Assembly: GCF_963966145.1 (NCBI RefSeq)
Contig: NC_091056.1
Coordinates: 1,240,001-1,304,000 of the forward strand
Source of the DNA: Tenebrio molitor
Lineage: Eukaryota > Arthropoda > Insecta > Coleoptera > Tenebrionidae
Direction: 5' to 3'
DNA length: 64,000 nucleotides
Made by a program: the position numbers and the translations under genes. Of the stretch, positions 32,439-43,508 are shown one piece after another. The first letter of the stretch is position 1; each line of letters opens with the position of its first letter. The notes below the pieces were generated by a model. The model was given only the letters and a program-made list of their open reading frames with translations, did not search any database and had not been told where the DNA came from.

Positions 32439-33228
32439 AATTAATAAAAGAGGACGACACGAGTGGTGGAAAAGAAAAACCCCCCTCCGAGGTCCCGCGC
32501 GGACGCGTCGCGGCAGATATCGATGTCACGACGTGAGGCAGAGGTCCCAGTGACCCCTGCCAGTGGCGTGCCCGCGCGATGCACGATAGGACGGTCCGAT
32601 CGAGTAGAAACTCCGGGAAACGATGTTTAAGCCGAAAGCACAAAAAGCTCGATGAGCTTTTTGCTCCCGGCGAAAAGTGAGCTAAAAAGCTTCGCATTGG
32701 GAGCTTTATGCTTTCGGTCTCGGAGCTTTCGGGCGCACTCGGAGGGTGTCAAAATGAGGGTAGCTCCATACTCTAGCTACAACTTGTTCCCGGGGACTTA
32801 GAAAAATCGGCTGGAGATGATGAGCGTCGAAATTTTGTTGAATCCAGACTCTGTTCGAAATTTTCCTAAGTCCAATCGGTGTGGGTTCTCCTACGAAATT
32901 ATTCCAAGTCCGGCCAGGCGGTCTAACGCTGAATTTTCTAAGCCCAAATAAAAACGTCTTGCCACCTCCTATGATCCTGGTACCAAATATTCGTTTATTC
33001 GGCCGTTGTGGCGTCAAAAATCGACGTATCGCGACGCCGTTTTCACAGGGGTGTCCACCTTAATGTGGCGCACCAGATGGTCGGGCACCAGGTAGATGTG
33101 GGGCTCACGGGGGCTTGTCTCGGGTGGTTGTTGTTTACCCAGGGCAAGAGCACTTCACTCGCGTGCACGTTGGTGACTTTAAGGTTAGGTCTTTTATTTA
33201 TATAGCGGAGCAACACGTCTGCTCACGA
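32439..33228 (-). other. Probable 5' UTR of the R2-like element
   Basis: About 790 bases between the 28S junction and the zinc-finger ORF, on the same strand. It contains a hairpin AAAAAGCTC-GAT-GAGCTTTTT (32642-32662) enclosed by the pair GCCGAAAGCA (32631-32640) and TGCTTTCGGT (32709-32718). Open frames here have no homology. R2 5' UTRs are structured and of comparable length; a ribozyme was not demonstrated. Confidence 0.5.
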
Positions 33229-33240
33229 CCGCCGTTTACT

Positions 33241-33282
<42 letters not shown>
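33229..33282 (-). rRNA. 28S rRNA fragment, part 2 (towards the R2 site)
   Basis: The minus strand reads CAGTGCTCTGAATGTCAACG, TGAAGAAATTCAAGCAAGCG and CGAGTAAACGGCGG, the conserved 28S segment just upstream of the R2 target. Homology stops after AACGGCGG, about 23 bases before the canonical R2 insertion point, where the R2-like 5' region begins. Confidence 0.9.
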
Positions 33283-34465
33283 CACAGTGGGGCGATAGCC
33301 TATTTCGCTGGCCAAAACTCGAAAAGTGAACGTATCGCTCTGAACATATGTACTGTAAGATTTTCGAGGTCTCTGATTACAAATTTGATATCAGATTTAT
33401 CAAATTCAAAATGGCGGACCCAAAATGGCGGATATATTTTGAAAAAAATTAAGTTATTGCCCTGAAAGGATGTACTATAAGCTTTTCGGGGTCGCTAATT
33501 ACAAATCTGATAGGTACCAAATTTATCAAATTCAAAATGGAATCGTATTTATTAATAAAGCAGTAAACAATTTTAAATGAAAAGGAAAATAATAGAAGCG
33601 AAATAAACATGTACCAACTTCGATAGAGATGTTTTGTTCAAGTCATTTTTCATTTTTTGCGTAAAAAACATGCAGAGTTGTAGGAGGATTTTTCCATCTC
33701 ATTTTCATTTTCGATATAAGAGGCTGCAACAATTTGTCCTTTGAGTTTTGGGAAATCGAGAAACGACCACCTTTTATTTTTGAAAATTTATTTTCAAGAA
33801 TTTCTAGTTGTTTTTTAATGTAGAACCCCATTTATCAGATAAGGAGATTATAACCATGAGGTTTACCGAGACCCATGGCGGTAATCATAGAGCTGATGGA
33901 GCGCGCCAACGTTTGCCGCGCAAGACGTTAACGTCTGTAACTTTTAAATAGGCGACTTTAGGCAGTGCGCACTTTAATATTAAAAAATATACATTTTAAT
34001 GAATATGTGCATGTAAAAATCACGGCGGTTGCTCGTGGATGTAAAAAGTATACTCCACTTGTATCCCGGCATGAAACAAATAAATGTGAATTGCAGCCCT
34101 ACAGTTAGCGTTGATTTTACAAAAGAAGGAAAACATTTTTTGACAATTAAAGTACATACAATAATTCTACATATCTTGCTGATCAGTTTTCATTTTATAA
34201 AATCAAAATCTTCCACACGTTGTTTTTACACTATGATCACTTGAATTTTATGTTAGAAACACGGCAGCGGTGCGTCGCACTTGCTTACTCGAGAGGGCTA
34301 AATTTCGACTGCCCCAGGGAAGCAGGCATACAACATTTTTACCTAAGTCTTTTGGATCTAGATCCACCAAAACCTCCTCTATAAGACTGTACACAACAAA
34401 CATGGAAATTTCCACCTTCAATTTTCGAATTTTGGCCAGCCAAACAGGCCATTCGCCCCACTGTG
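33283..34465. mobile_element. 1183-bp DNA transposon inserted in 28S rDNA
   Basis: About 44-bp inverted ends (CACAGTGGGGCGATAGCCTA left; CACAGTGGGGCGAATGGCCT complement of right; both continue to GCTGGCCAAAA.TCGAAAA). The 28S sequence on both sides is contiguous once the element and one copy of CACTG (33278-33282, 34466-34470) are removed. CAGTGGGGCG resembles hAT ends, but the visible duplication is 5 bp. The interior has repeats of GCTGATTACAAATTTGAT-type sequence and no recognisable gene. Confidence 0.85.
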
Positions 34466-34510
34466 CACTGGGCAGAAATCACATTGCGTCAACACCCGCT
34501 GGGGCCATCG

Positions 34511-34544
<34 letters not shown>

Positions 34545-34757
34545 CCGGTCCGTGCCAGTTCTGAGCTGACCGTTGAATGGCGGCCGAAGAGGACATCCGG
34601 ACACCCTCGCGGGCGCAACCGGAGCCTCGGAGCAAGACGGTTCCGCGGGAGGCCAAGGCACGGAACCGAGCTCGGATCGTACGCTAGACGCCGAAACGCC
34701 GACGCTTCACCTCGCCGAGGCCCGGCACGTCAGCCGCGACCCGCTTCCCCGAGATAC
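34466..34757 (-). rRNA. 28S rRNA fragment, part 1
   Basis: The complement contains CAGAACTGGCACGGACC, GGGGAATCCGACTGTCTAAT, TAAAACAAAGCATTGCGATG and GTTGACGCAATGTGATTTCT, unmistakable 28S core. 34466-34560 is certain; the GC-rich 34561-34757 is taken as the neighbouring expansion segment. The plus-strand open frame at 34573-34929 that overlaps it is not a gene. Confidence 0.9.
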
Positions 34758-35740
34758 ATACATATTAACGCAAATTCTGACAAAATACGAAGCGAAGTTT
34801 GAGGTTCAGAAACACCTCCAAAAGTGTGACGAACAATTGGGCCTTATTAATCGGTTTTTGTATGCCGAGAGTCTTCTACGAATGTTTTATTACCGAAAAG
34901 CTGGCCAAAAGTCGAAAGAATCAGAATAATTTATTGAAAATTGGGAAATAGGCGTTTTTGAGATCGCTGATTACGAATTTTTTATTACTTATAAGTGTTT
35001 CCAAAAACAAAATGGCGGATCCAAAATGGTGATTATAATATGTATCACGTTCAGAGTTTCACTTAAACTTGGTTTAATGAGCCTGAAAAATTGCATCTCG
35101 CGACATAAACAGCTTTGTTGCCGTTCACAACCGTAACAAAGACATTTTAATTATGAGAAAAAAAACATGATCAAACGCATCTGTAAACATTTTCGCTTTT
35201 TGCATTTCATCACCATTTCCGAAGAAAAAAAAAAAGATAAAACGCAGGTGGACGCAGCTAATTTTTGCATAATATTGTACAAGAAGGTTTAATAAACAAT
35301 ATAGGAGTGATAAGAGAGTGGGCATATGTGGGATTTTTGTACGTCACTTTTAATTCAAGATTTTTGAATGAGATTTGCGAAAAATACAGCTACATTCATC
35401 ATTACACTAATAATTACAGGTTTGCAATTAATAAATATTTTGTGGTACATTTCATTCTACATTCCTTGGGGAAGATAATCGATTTTGTTTCACTTTATTA
35501 ACGCAATTTCTGACGAAATAAGAAGCGAAACAATTAACAGCTCGTTTGACGCTCAGAAACAATGCTCACTTTTTAAGCGATGCCACGAAGGCATAAAGGA
35601 CAACTGTGACTTATTAATCAGTTTATTTTATGCCAGAAGTCCTCTAGGAATAATTTACTTGCGAAAAAGTCCCTAATTCAGACTTTGATTTTTCGACTTT
35701 TGGCCAGCTTTTTGGTATTATTTCCCACTGTGTGACGGTG
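34758..35740. repeat. Repeat block related to the rDNA-inserted transposon
   Basis: TTAACGCAAATTCTGACAAA at 34770 and TTAACGCAATTTCTGACGAA at 35500 start two direct copies of about 170 bp. Each runs into CGAAAAAG or CTGGCCAAAAGTCGAAA. The right edge, CTTTTGGCCAGC...CCCACTGTGTGA (35699-35738), resembles the CACAGTGGG...GGCCAAAA termini of the element at 33283. Its left terminus is missing. Confidence 0.55.
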
Positions 35741-35870
35741 CTGGCGGTGCGGCATCAAATTCTTTGATTTTTCAGCCTGCGATTCGCTCGAACCGTGCAT
35801 CTTCGACAGTGCACATGAGTACCGAATTTCTGATTTTATAATTTTATCCCGTTCACTATACAGTGTGTTT

Positions 35871-36165
35871 TTTTAAGACTGGCCATAGGGTTTTACATGC
35901 CAATTTTTCAACTCCTTGTTAACTTTTATTTTTGAGAAAATTACAAAGTGTAGCTCTGTTTTTAGATTAACAATAATATTATCTAGTCATTTACTTCATT
36001 TTGTGATACCTAAATGGTTGTAATAGACAATTTACAAACAAAATGTTATTTGCAAAAAATTGTCTGAACATTACTTTAATAACAATAGATTCATTATTCA
36101 TGTTATAATAAGGTCCTTTACTTCAAATAAAATTAAATGAAATGTTCAAAATGGCCTCCATAGGC
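35871..36165 (-). pseudogene. 3' end of a Tc1/mariner-type element
   Basis: Starts with the terminus CAGTGTGTTTTTTTAAGACT next to TA (35869-35870). On the minus strand at about 36125-36175 the codons TAYGGHFEHFI and a stop form the conserved C-terminus of insect Tc1/mariner transposases. The rest of the element is absent. Confidence 0.6.
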
Positions 36166-36788
36166 AGTTAAGTAATTACACAAATGTCAGGTGAAATTTC
36201 AGCCTACTGAAAATGTAAAATTGAAGCACACGGAATTCAAAAAACTGCTTTTTGCTAGCTTATTCCTTGCTTCTGCTTATTACATTGAAATTGTGTCAAT
36301 ACATTATCATGTCCCACAACTTTACTACTACTGCTACTAATTTGCCACAAATCGGCACGTAGGACACTCAAGCCTCACCGGACTCATCGCCCGCACCGCG
36401 TGGGATCGGCCGCTCCACAGAACATGCCAATTAAGAAGGGCAGGCTTCGTGTTATGCGTTGGCAACAAAAAGCCCGCCATCTGGTAGTCGCCTGGCCGTA
36501 TTAATGAATAAATGACGCTCGAATACAAAATTTCTATTTTGATTTTTTATTACAAACTTTTTTCCGGAATTGCAATCAACTTGCTTTTCAAAAACAAAGA
36601 ACACTTTTCTACTACTGTGTATAAATTTGTATAGTAAATGAAGAAGAAATAAAAAAAATATAATTTATTACAAATAAAAAATCTCCAAAAAACATACAAT
36701 AAATGAACAACATTTGTAAATTACCTATTTCAACAAGTTTGTTTTCTTTTGAAATTGGTAATAACCACTAGTACGATTTTGTTTTTTT
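36166..36788. other. No recognisable gene
   Basis: AT-rich flank with a moderately GC-rich patch at 36340-36500 (minus-strand frame with CPTCRF) that I cannot assign. No repeat ends found. Confidence 0.4.
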
Positions 36789-37435
36789 TTAATATTTTAC
36801 GTATTTAAAATTTAATAAAGTTACGGCAGCATCTACGAACAAAATGTGACAATTATGTATCGAACAGAAATCACCAAAACTATTTAGAAAAAATATTTCT
36901 TTACTCACGCATTTTTTATACCCGTCTCGATCTAAAAATGCATATAGACTGGTATGCAATTTTTCTAAAAGAGCAACCACTTGCTTACTTGCATATTTTA
37001 ATCTATAACTTTCATTATTGTATTCTTTGAAGCTTGTGAACAAATGTTCTTCTTCAATTTGATTCGAATACAAATTATTTTTACAAATCTGACACTCATC
37101 TGATAATTTTATTTTTTTTAATAAATAGCCGGCAGCGTATGCACCGGCCTGTGTTAAACATTTTTGATCTACAACATTCTTAGTAATAAGTGAATAAAAA
37201 AACTCGTCTAAGTCATTAAATTTTGCTGGTATACAGTTTGTTAGGCATGCAGCAGAAGTACTTGGAAGGGCAATGTCTGCAGCCAAAATCGCCAATCATT
37301 TATTGGACGATTTCTGTAAATAAAGAATATTGTTAGCTCTATGCACTGCTTTGTTTCAAGGTAGTTATCGAAATGTGCAATTAAACTTTTGGAATAAATT
37401 CTTCTCTCATTAAACAAATTTAAAACAGAAAACAA
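36789..37435 (-). pseudogene. P-element/THAP9-like transposase, C-terminal fragment
   Basis: The minus-strand frame 37295-36789 carries LTQAGAYAAGYLLKKIKLSD, CQICKNNLY and HTSLYAFLDRDGYKKCVSKE, the Cys-bearing C-terminal domain (AGYL..K......C..C) of P-like transposases. The frame at 37435-37241 just upstream (SVLNLFNERRIYSKSLI) probably belongs to the same protein. DDE and THAP parts are not present. It differs from the P-like sequences at 11-13 kb and 50-52 kb. Confidence 0.65.
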
Positions 37436-37709
37436 AATTATTGGTTTATTTTCTTAAAACAAAATAATATCGCGTTAACTGACGTGTAGGAGGTACACAG
37501 AGACGATTCAACTTACATACAATGTGTATTTTGCTCTTGCGTATTACATTTGTTCACACCTTACGACTACGAGCACGAGCTGTTTTTCTGCGGCGGTTGA
37601 AGGACGAGAGAGAGAGATTTTTCTCATTCGCCCTCCACCCTTGATCGTCAATGAGTGTGGGGGTAGGGGTACTTGTTCGCCTAAGAGGCGGCGCTACACT
37701 AAAAAAATA
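37436..37709. other. No recognisable gene
   Basis: Flank of the TTAA MITE. It includes a (GA)n stretch near 37600 and no convincing coding sequence. Confidence 0.4.
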
Positions 37710-37713
37710 TTAA

Positions 37714-38322
37714 AGTAGTCCGGTCGTCTCAGTTTCTAATCAATAGAGCAACTGATTTCTAAATTCGTACAATCAAAATTTTTCTACAATGATACAATCA
37801 CAATTTTATGATAAATTATTTCCGATTTATTTGTATCGATATAAAAAAAAAATTCATTAAATATACAAGTTGACATTTTTAATCGGATCTTGTTTTGACT
37901 CAAGAATTGGTCGCGTTGCGTTAGCATTGGTGGTGAGTCACGTGGTCGTCTGAATAATGGCTGACACTTCCGCATTAATAGCTGTTTATTCTTAGTTTTC
38001 GCAATTTTTCTCTTTGGAATGCCCGGTAAGGATGGTAATTAAGGGCACCAGCGAATTCCTTAAGTTATTTTCTATCTTTACAGTAGTTTTTTGTCATAAA
38101 ATCAATGTTTTTTAACTGCACAATTTCAATTTTTATGTGCCCGCGAAACACCTGTCCATAAGATGCCATGTTATTCAGGCCATTTTCGAAAACCTTTTAT
38201 TCAAAATTTAACTCGGTAACGCCCTTAAAAAACTTCGAATTTATATTCCAAAAGTGTTCAACTTTTGCGTTGTACACTTTTTGTTACAAATTCAATGGTA
38301 TCGATGTGACGACCGGACTACT
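37714..38322. mobile_element. 609-bp MITE with TTAA duplication
   Basis: Left AGTAGTCCGGTCGTCTC and complement of right AGTAGTCCGGTCGTCAC (16 of 17), flanked by TTAA at 37710-37713 and 38323-38326. TTAA targets are typical of piggyBac and Kolobok families. No coding capacity is seen. Confidence 0.82.
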
Positions 38323-38389
38323 TTAAGTTTATACAACATATGTTTTCTAAAATGAAGTAATAAAGGTAACTGCATTTATAGATTTCTAT

Positions 38390-38727
38390 AGTTCATTTAC
38401 ATTAAACACATCTATAGCATTTTCATCTCCCTTACATTTATAAATATTTTCTGAATTAAATCTTTTTAATATATTGTCTGAAGGTTGAAAACCTTCATTA
38501 TTGCATCCAATGTGGAAACGGGCATTTTGTTTCTAAGTTTATCCTTTACAATATTCATAATTGAAAATGCTCTCTCTACTTGGGCATTTGAAAATGGTAA
38601 ACATAGCAACTTTAAAGCCAATTTAAAAATGTTGCCGTATCTCCGTTCGCCCTCAGGGGTCGTAATTTTTGATAGTTCTACATTTATTATTGGACCATTG
38701 AGAATGTGACATCAATTTCCATTCTGA
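38390..38727 (-). pseudogene. hAT C-terminal dimerisation domain, interrupted by Harbinger
   Basis: Minus-strand reading with frame changes: LALKLLCLPFSNAQVERAFS, IMNIVKDKLRNKMPVSTLDA and IMKVF, the hAT dimerisation signature. The upstream continuation of the same strand resumes at 41556-41700 beyond the Harbinger element; that piece is too decayed to show a motif. Confidence 0.8.
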
Positions 38728-38908
38728 TGGGCCAATTTCAAGTCGAGTTACAACCGGGACAAACTACGTTTCCCATGGCAACGTTGCAACTAAATTTACA
38801 ACCGATTTCAAGTTCGAATTGTCGCGCGATTTGGATCTGCTATTTGCAACTACCTATTGGACGGTTGTAAGCAGTTGCATTCTGTTCTGTCATTTTTACA
38901 CCGTGAAA

Positions 38909-39983
38909 ATGGCTGCAGCTAGGCAGGTCTTGGCCGCTTTAGTTGTGGATGAATTAGTTAATCGTGGTGATAGCGACAGTGACGAAGAAGAACAAAGGTT
39001 AGCAAGAATACCTTTTAGTATTCAGGAGATGTCGGAGAGAAATCTCTTCCAGAAAACACGCCTGGACCGTCGTGTTTTCAATTATGTGCTGGAAGTTCTA
39101 ACACCAAGTTTGGAACGAAATACAAGGCGAGGACGTTACGAACATCTCACACCTACGCATAAATTATATGTTGCATTGCAGTTTTATGCTTCGGGCGGAT
39201 TTCAATGGTTAGTTGGAGGCAGTTCAAGAATTTCACAATCAGCTGTTTCAAACGCGATCAGTGAAGTGACTAGTGCTCTAGTAGCCGTCTCGCAGCAGTT
39301 TATTAGTTTCCAACTGCCAGAGAATTCACCGAAGTTAAACAGGCATTTTACCAACTAGGGTTGACCCAGCATGGAGTTGGATTTCCAAATGTACTGGGAG
39401 TAATCGATTGTACACATTGTAGAGTGCAAGCACCCAGCAATGCCTCGGAACAATATTTTAACAGACATCTCTACCATTCGATCAATGTTCAATTAATTGC
39501 GGGACCAGATTTGAAAATTTACAATGTTTTTGCCGAGTTCCCAGGTTCAAATCATGATTCATACATCTGGCGAAATTCAGCTGTATGGAATGCATTTGAA
39601 GAGGGTGGTACTTTTCCTGAAGGTTGGTTAGTTGCGGACTCCGGGTACCCCCAGGAACCGTGGATTATGACACCAGTGGCAAATGCAACATCACCGGCAG
39701 AACATTTGTACAATTCTGTGCACATTTCCACCAGAAACCCAATTGAAAGAACAAATGGTGTTTTAATGAGTCGTTTCGTCCACTTGCTTATGAACCCGGT
39801 AAGGTCTGTCAAATAATTGCTGCTTGTTGTGTGCTGCATAATATTTGCATTCAGTACAATTTAGATGTGGATGATTTCGAAGATCATCCTCTCCCTGACG
39901 ACTTACAACCTTGTCATGGGGCCATCCCTGGAAATTATATGGACATTCGTAGACATCTCATTGCAAGACACTTCACTCGATAA
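38909..39983 (+). pseudogene. Harbinger transposase (DDE_Tnp_4) with frameshifts
   Basis: The start is taken at the ATG at 38909 (MAAARQVLAALVVDELV), because the upstream codons look like leader. N-terminal part: YVLEVLTPSLERNTRRGRYE and LYVALQFYASGGFQWLVGGS. A frame change near 39320-39350 leads into FPNVLGVIDCTHCRVQAP (first Asp), ADSGY (second Asp) and RNPIERTNGVLMSRF (Glu). A second change near 39785 restores YEPGKVCQIIAACCVLHNIC, ending at the stop 39981-39983. The catalytic triad is all present, but two frame breaks and a small loss after MSRF inactivate it. Confidence 0.9.
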
Positions 39984-40133
39984 TCTAGGTTTTTTGATGT
40001 GTTTTATGCTTTCAATTTTTTTTTTCAGATACATATTCAGTTGCATAAAGTAAAAGCTGTTGTACAAAAAAACACCAAATGATTAATAATTTTCATTTAT
40101 TAACCATTAAAATAAAACAGCAACAATATATTT

Positions 40134-41320
40134 TTAATTTATATTTAATTTTTTTCTTTTGAGTTCTATGCCCTCTTGTAATAATTCAAGTTTTAATTTT
40201 TTTAAATTTATTAATTGGTCTAAACGACTGTTGAGGTCGGACCGCGTTTGTCGCATTTCAGAAACCAACTCTCCTAAGATTTGGTTGGTTTCTCTTTGCA
40301 AGCATGTCGTTTCCTCGGCTTCTTTTAGTACCGCCTCGATCGTCCTTTTTTTGCCTCGTCTGGGAAGTGGGGGTGGTTTTAGGATTGGTGTAGAAGATGG
40401 AGGTACTACAGGACTCGCTACAGGATTGGGATCTGGCCGATTAAACAGATTTATAATTATTTTTTTTATGTTCATAATATTTTTGTTAATTCCAAATTGT
40501 TTTCGTATGTTTATAAAGAATGTGTTTATGACTGAATGTTATTGGTGATTTAATTTTTTGTGTATCAATAAAACATGTAGTTCGAAATGTACATACCTTC
40601 ATTTGTATCGACCGGGTTAAGGGATGAGGACGGAAGATCTACAAGGGGTGGCCTTTCGGGAATGGGTTCTAAATTATATTCAGTACTATTATTTAATTGT
40701 TTTACATAAAAAACGAGTGGAAAAACAGTGAAAAAATATCTGAAACTGAAAATATCAATTATTGCATACATACCAAATATAATCACATCTGGAATGTGAG
40801 CTGTGCTCGTCGAAGGACCGGGATTGATTACTGTAAGTAGAATGATGAAAAGTGCAAAAAATATTACTTATGTGACCCTACCTTGACGCCTGAAGGGGTC
40901 AACTCCACCAGCAATCCCCTCAATGCTATCGGTACCAATAAATTGGGAAAGTTTGGCATCGATAGCAGAAAGGGGTGTATTGGCTTCATTTTGACCGCCC
41001 CAAGTTTTTCGGCCCTCTCGCTTAACCGCGTTGACTCTATGTTTGGCCCTTGTCTTCAGGTCCTTAAATTTACTCCTCAATTCTGCTGCCGTCCGTACTG
41101 TGGGAGCGACAGCGTTGACAGCGTCTACCACCTGCTGCCATCCTCTGTCCCGGTGGAATTGAGTTAAATTCGGACCCTTGAGAGGACCAAACAATAGAGC
41201 CCTTCGCTTCTCGACTTCTTCGACAAGCACAGCCGTTTCTTCCACTTTAAATTTTTTTGACCTTTTCTTAACCCTAAAATGTGTCGTTTTACACATCTGC
41301 GATAAATAAATTAAAAACAT
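40134..41320 (-). CDS. Harbinger SANT/Myb-like accessory gene, multi-exon
   Basis: Minus-strand exons. 41320-40884 has a Myb/SANT-like domain (KVEETAVLVEEVEKRRALLF, ELRSKFKDLKTRAKHRVNAV) ending before GTAGGG. About 40833-40774 (INPGPSTSTAHIPDVIIF) lies between CTTACAG and GTATGT. About 40720-40603 (LEPIPERPPLVDLPSSSLNP) ends before GTATGT. The last, about 40450-40134, is a proline-rich run then a coiled coil (SRLDQLINLKKLKLELLQEG). Partner proteins of this kind help Harbinger transposases enter the nucleus and bind the ends. Exon borders are read by eye, and I see no stop inside them. Confidence 0.72.
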
Positions 41321-41558
41321 TTTGTACTTACGCTTTATTTTCCATTATATTTCTTCGTTTGGTTTTGAAATTTTTAAATTTAATTCGCGGACCGCAAAAT
41401 TAATGACAGTTGTCACGTGATCGAGAGCAAATTTGCAACTGCACTGCCTCTCCGGGCAGTTTGAACTTGAAATTGGGTTGTAAATTCCGTTGCAAGAGAA
41501 TTGCAAGTATTTGCGCTACAACTGCAGTTTGCATCGCTAACTTGAAATTGGCCCATGA

Positions 41559-41850
41559 AAGTGCAGAATCCACGTTTTCACATACATTTTCAAAAATACT
41601 TGCTACGTGCTTGATACATATCTGGTTGTATTTTAGAAGTAGCCAGTTCCGGTGTAAACAATTTAATATTTTGTAAAATATGGCATATTCTCTGCAATCT
41701 TTTTTTTGAATTGGAATTCAAATTCAACAAGAAACTTTTTACACTTGTAACACTGGTTTGTGTTTAGATGTGTTTATTTGGATCGAAATAGAGGAACCAT
41801 TTAAGATATTTATGTGTTGAACCACTAGAATAGTCCAGAGGACGTGGAAG
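41559..41850. other. Right-hand continuation of the split hAT remnant and flank
   Basis: The minus strand at 41559-41700 continues the hAT sequence split by Harbinger, but no motif is readable. Nothing recognised from 41700 to 41850. Confidence 0.4.
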
Positions 41851-42240
41851 GCTCCAACACCGCCGACAAGCCGTTAGTCAGGGTGCGTAAAGCGCTTCAC
41901 CAATCGTCTGGGAAACCTCGAACTTCCCCAAGATAACCCCGGCTGTACCTAGTCGGTGGTGCTATCTTAGGCGAGAAAGCGAAGTGTTCTGACTTCTGAT
42001 CAATTCAATTCAATTCAAAATACATTTATTAACTTCCTATGGTACATTGCAATACTATTTGGTGTAAGTAATAATACATTGAACAAGTGTGTTTCGCTGC
42101 TGAGGCTTTTGGTCTTTTCAGCCGTGTGTCTTCTGATCGGGGTGTCGCAGATCTTATAGGGGTAGATTCCTCTTGCACAGCCGGGAGAGTCACAACCGTA
42201 GGGTGAGGGTAGCGCCATGGTGGGTGTAAGCAGCGCTACT
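41851..42240 (-). repeat. Probable 3' end of a non-LTR retrotransposon or SINE
   Basis: The minus strand runs through a moderately GC-rich tail to AATAAATGTATTTTGAATTG and a short TGAAT repeat (42029-42002). That ending is typical of insect non-LTR 3' termini. 41851-42000 is GC-richer and unassigned. No reverse transcriptase motif is seen. Confidence 0.45.
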
Positions 42241-42409
42241 CTGGCGCCTAAAGTCGGAACTACTCGTACGCTTGTTACACACTTAATTTTAATACAATTT
42301 TATCTTGTTCAATATTAGATGATTCTTTATTGAAATTGTATCCAAAACAAATGTAATTTACATCCATTACATAATCTACAAAATTGGAGCTTGTTATTTC
42401 ATGTTTTAA

Positions 42410-42975
42410 TAAAGGGTGTTCATTTAATATTCTGGTAGCATCACCTATGGAAATCTTTTGTTTTGAAAAAAGGATGTCGCAGCGTTAAAATACGACATAA
42501 CCTCACTAAAAAATAACAGCATGACACGAATTATGATAAAAAAATCAACACAATTACAATTCACGCACAAATTAATCAATTTATTAAATGAGGTGCTGGA
42601 AATGTCTACCTTCTTCTTTTCGTAACAATTTGTGGCACGTTCATGCTTTCCAACATAAAGTTCAGCCTGTTGCGTGGCGATAACTGACGCACTGAAGTGT
42701 GGGGAGCATTTTACATTATTTCTCTTGCAGTTTCAATAACTCCACTAATTGCAGCAGTGCGTTTTAGCGGTCAGCCGCTGACCTGTGGTTTTTACTCCCA
42801 AAATTGCTGCGCATAAATTCACCTTTTGGGGCCATTGTGTGTTTGTTTCTTGAAAAAAAAAAAACACCAGAACCTGTAGAAAATTAAGTAAGCTGCAAGT
42901 GTGCGAAAAATCATTTTGAAATTAGCAGTAGAAAAACCATTAATACGCAATAAAGTTTACACCCTGTAAATCCCT
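42410..42975 (-). pseudogene. Tc1/mariner-type remnant with transposase C-terminus
   Basis: Ends with AGGGTGT-type termini (about 42414 and the complement near 42966). On the minus strand at 42590-42660 the codons CHKLLRKEEGRHFQHLI resemble the C-terminus of insect mariner-like transposases; upstream VRQLSPRNRLNF follows with frame changes. 42241-42410 and 42976-43508 show nothing recognisable. Confidence 0.5.
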
Positions 42976-43508
42976 ATGGTTCGTCGATAAAAAAAAAATC
43001 ACTGTATAATTTAAAAAAAAAAACAGAAATTGTAGAATCTATGCAGTGTTTAAAAACGTATTTGTGGATTCAAAACAGATCTTTATTTTTAGCTTTTATA
43101 TTTAATACAACTTTTTTTATTGTCATAACAAACTGTAGTTACTCAGGCAACTTGAAACATACAACTTGATGGGAGTTTGCATATTTCCAACAGAAATGGC
43201 ACTAATAAAATAATTGCAAAATTTAAAAACAATACTAAGAAGTCATTCTTTGGCAATAGATTGCTTACAGGTAAATTTTAATAATTAAAAGAAAAACAAT
43301 GAAAAATCCGCCTAACACTAAGATGTACCAGTCATTTTACAAAATTGAAGAAAACTATACTTAATATTTATTTATCTAATAAAATACAAATATTAAAAGT
43401 TAAAAACATAATCTGTACATACTAAAAGTCTTTCTTTGGCAATAAATTGCTTTATATTATTATTCACTGTGATTATCTTACTTTGTCTTACTTACTTACT
43501 TACCTCTC

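Larger units (their letters stand above)
38728..41555. mobile_element. PIF/Harbinger element, 2828 bp
   Basis: Ends TGGGCCAATTTCAAG and CTTGAAATTGGCCCA are perfect 15-bp inverted repeats with a TGA duplication at 38725-38727 and 41556-41558. It holds two convergent genes, a transposase on plus and a SANT/Myb gene on minus, as usual for the superfamily. It inserted into a hAT remnant. Confidence 0.93.

Noticed and set aside
33277..34471. 8-bp hAT duplication around the rDNA transposon
   Set aside because: Taking CAGTGGGG as the end gives GCACTGCA and TGCACTGG, which do not match. The 5-bp CACTG fits the intact 28S sequence.
34573..34929. 118-codon plus-strand open frame with a methionine start
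   Set aside because: Its first half lies antisense to the 28S rRNA fragment and the rest is in a repeat; the open frame follows from GC-rich rDNA.
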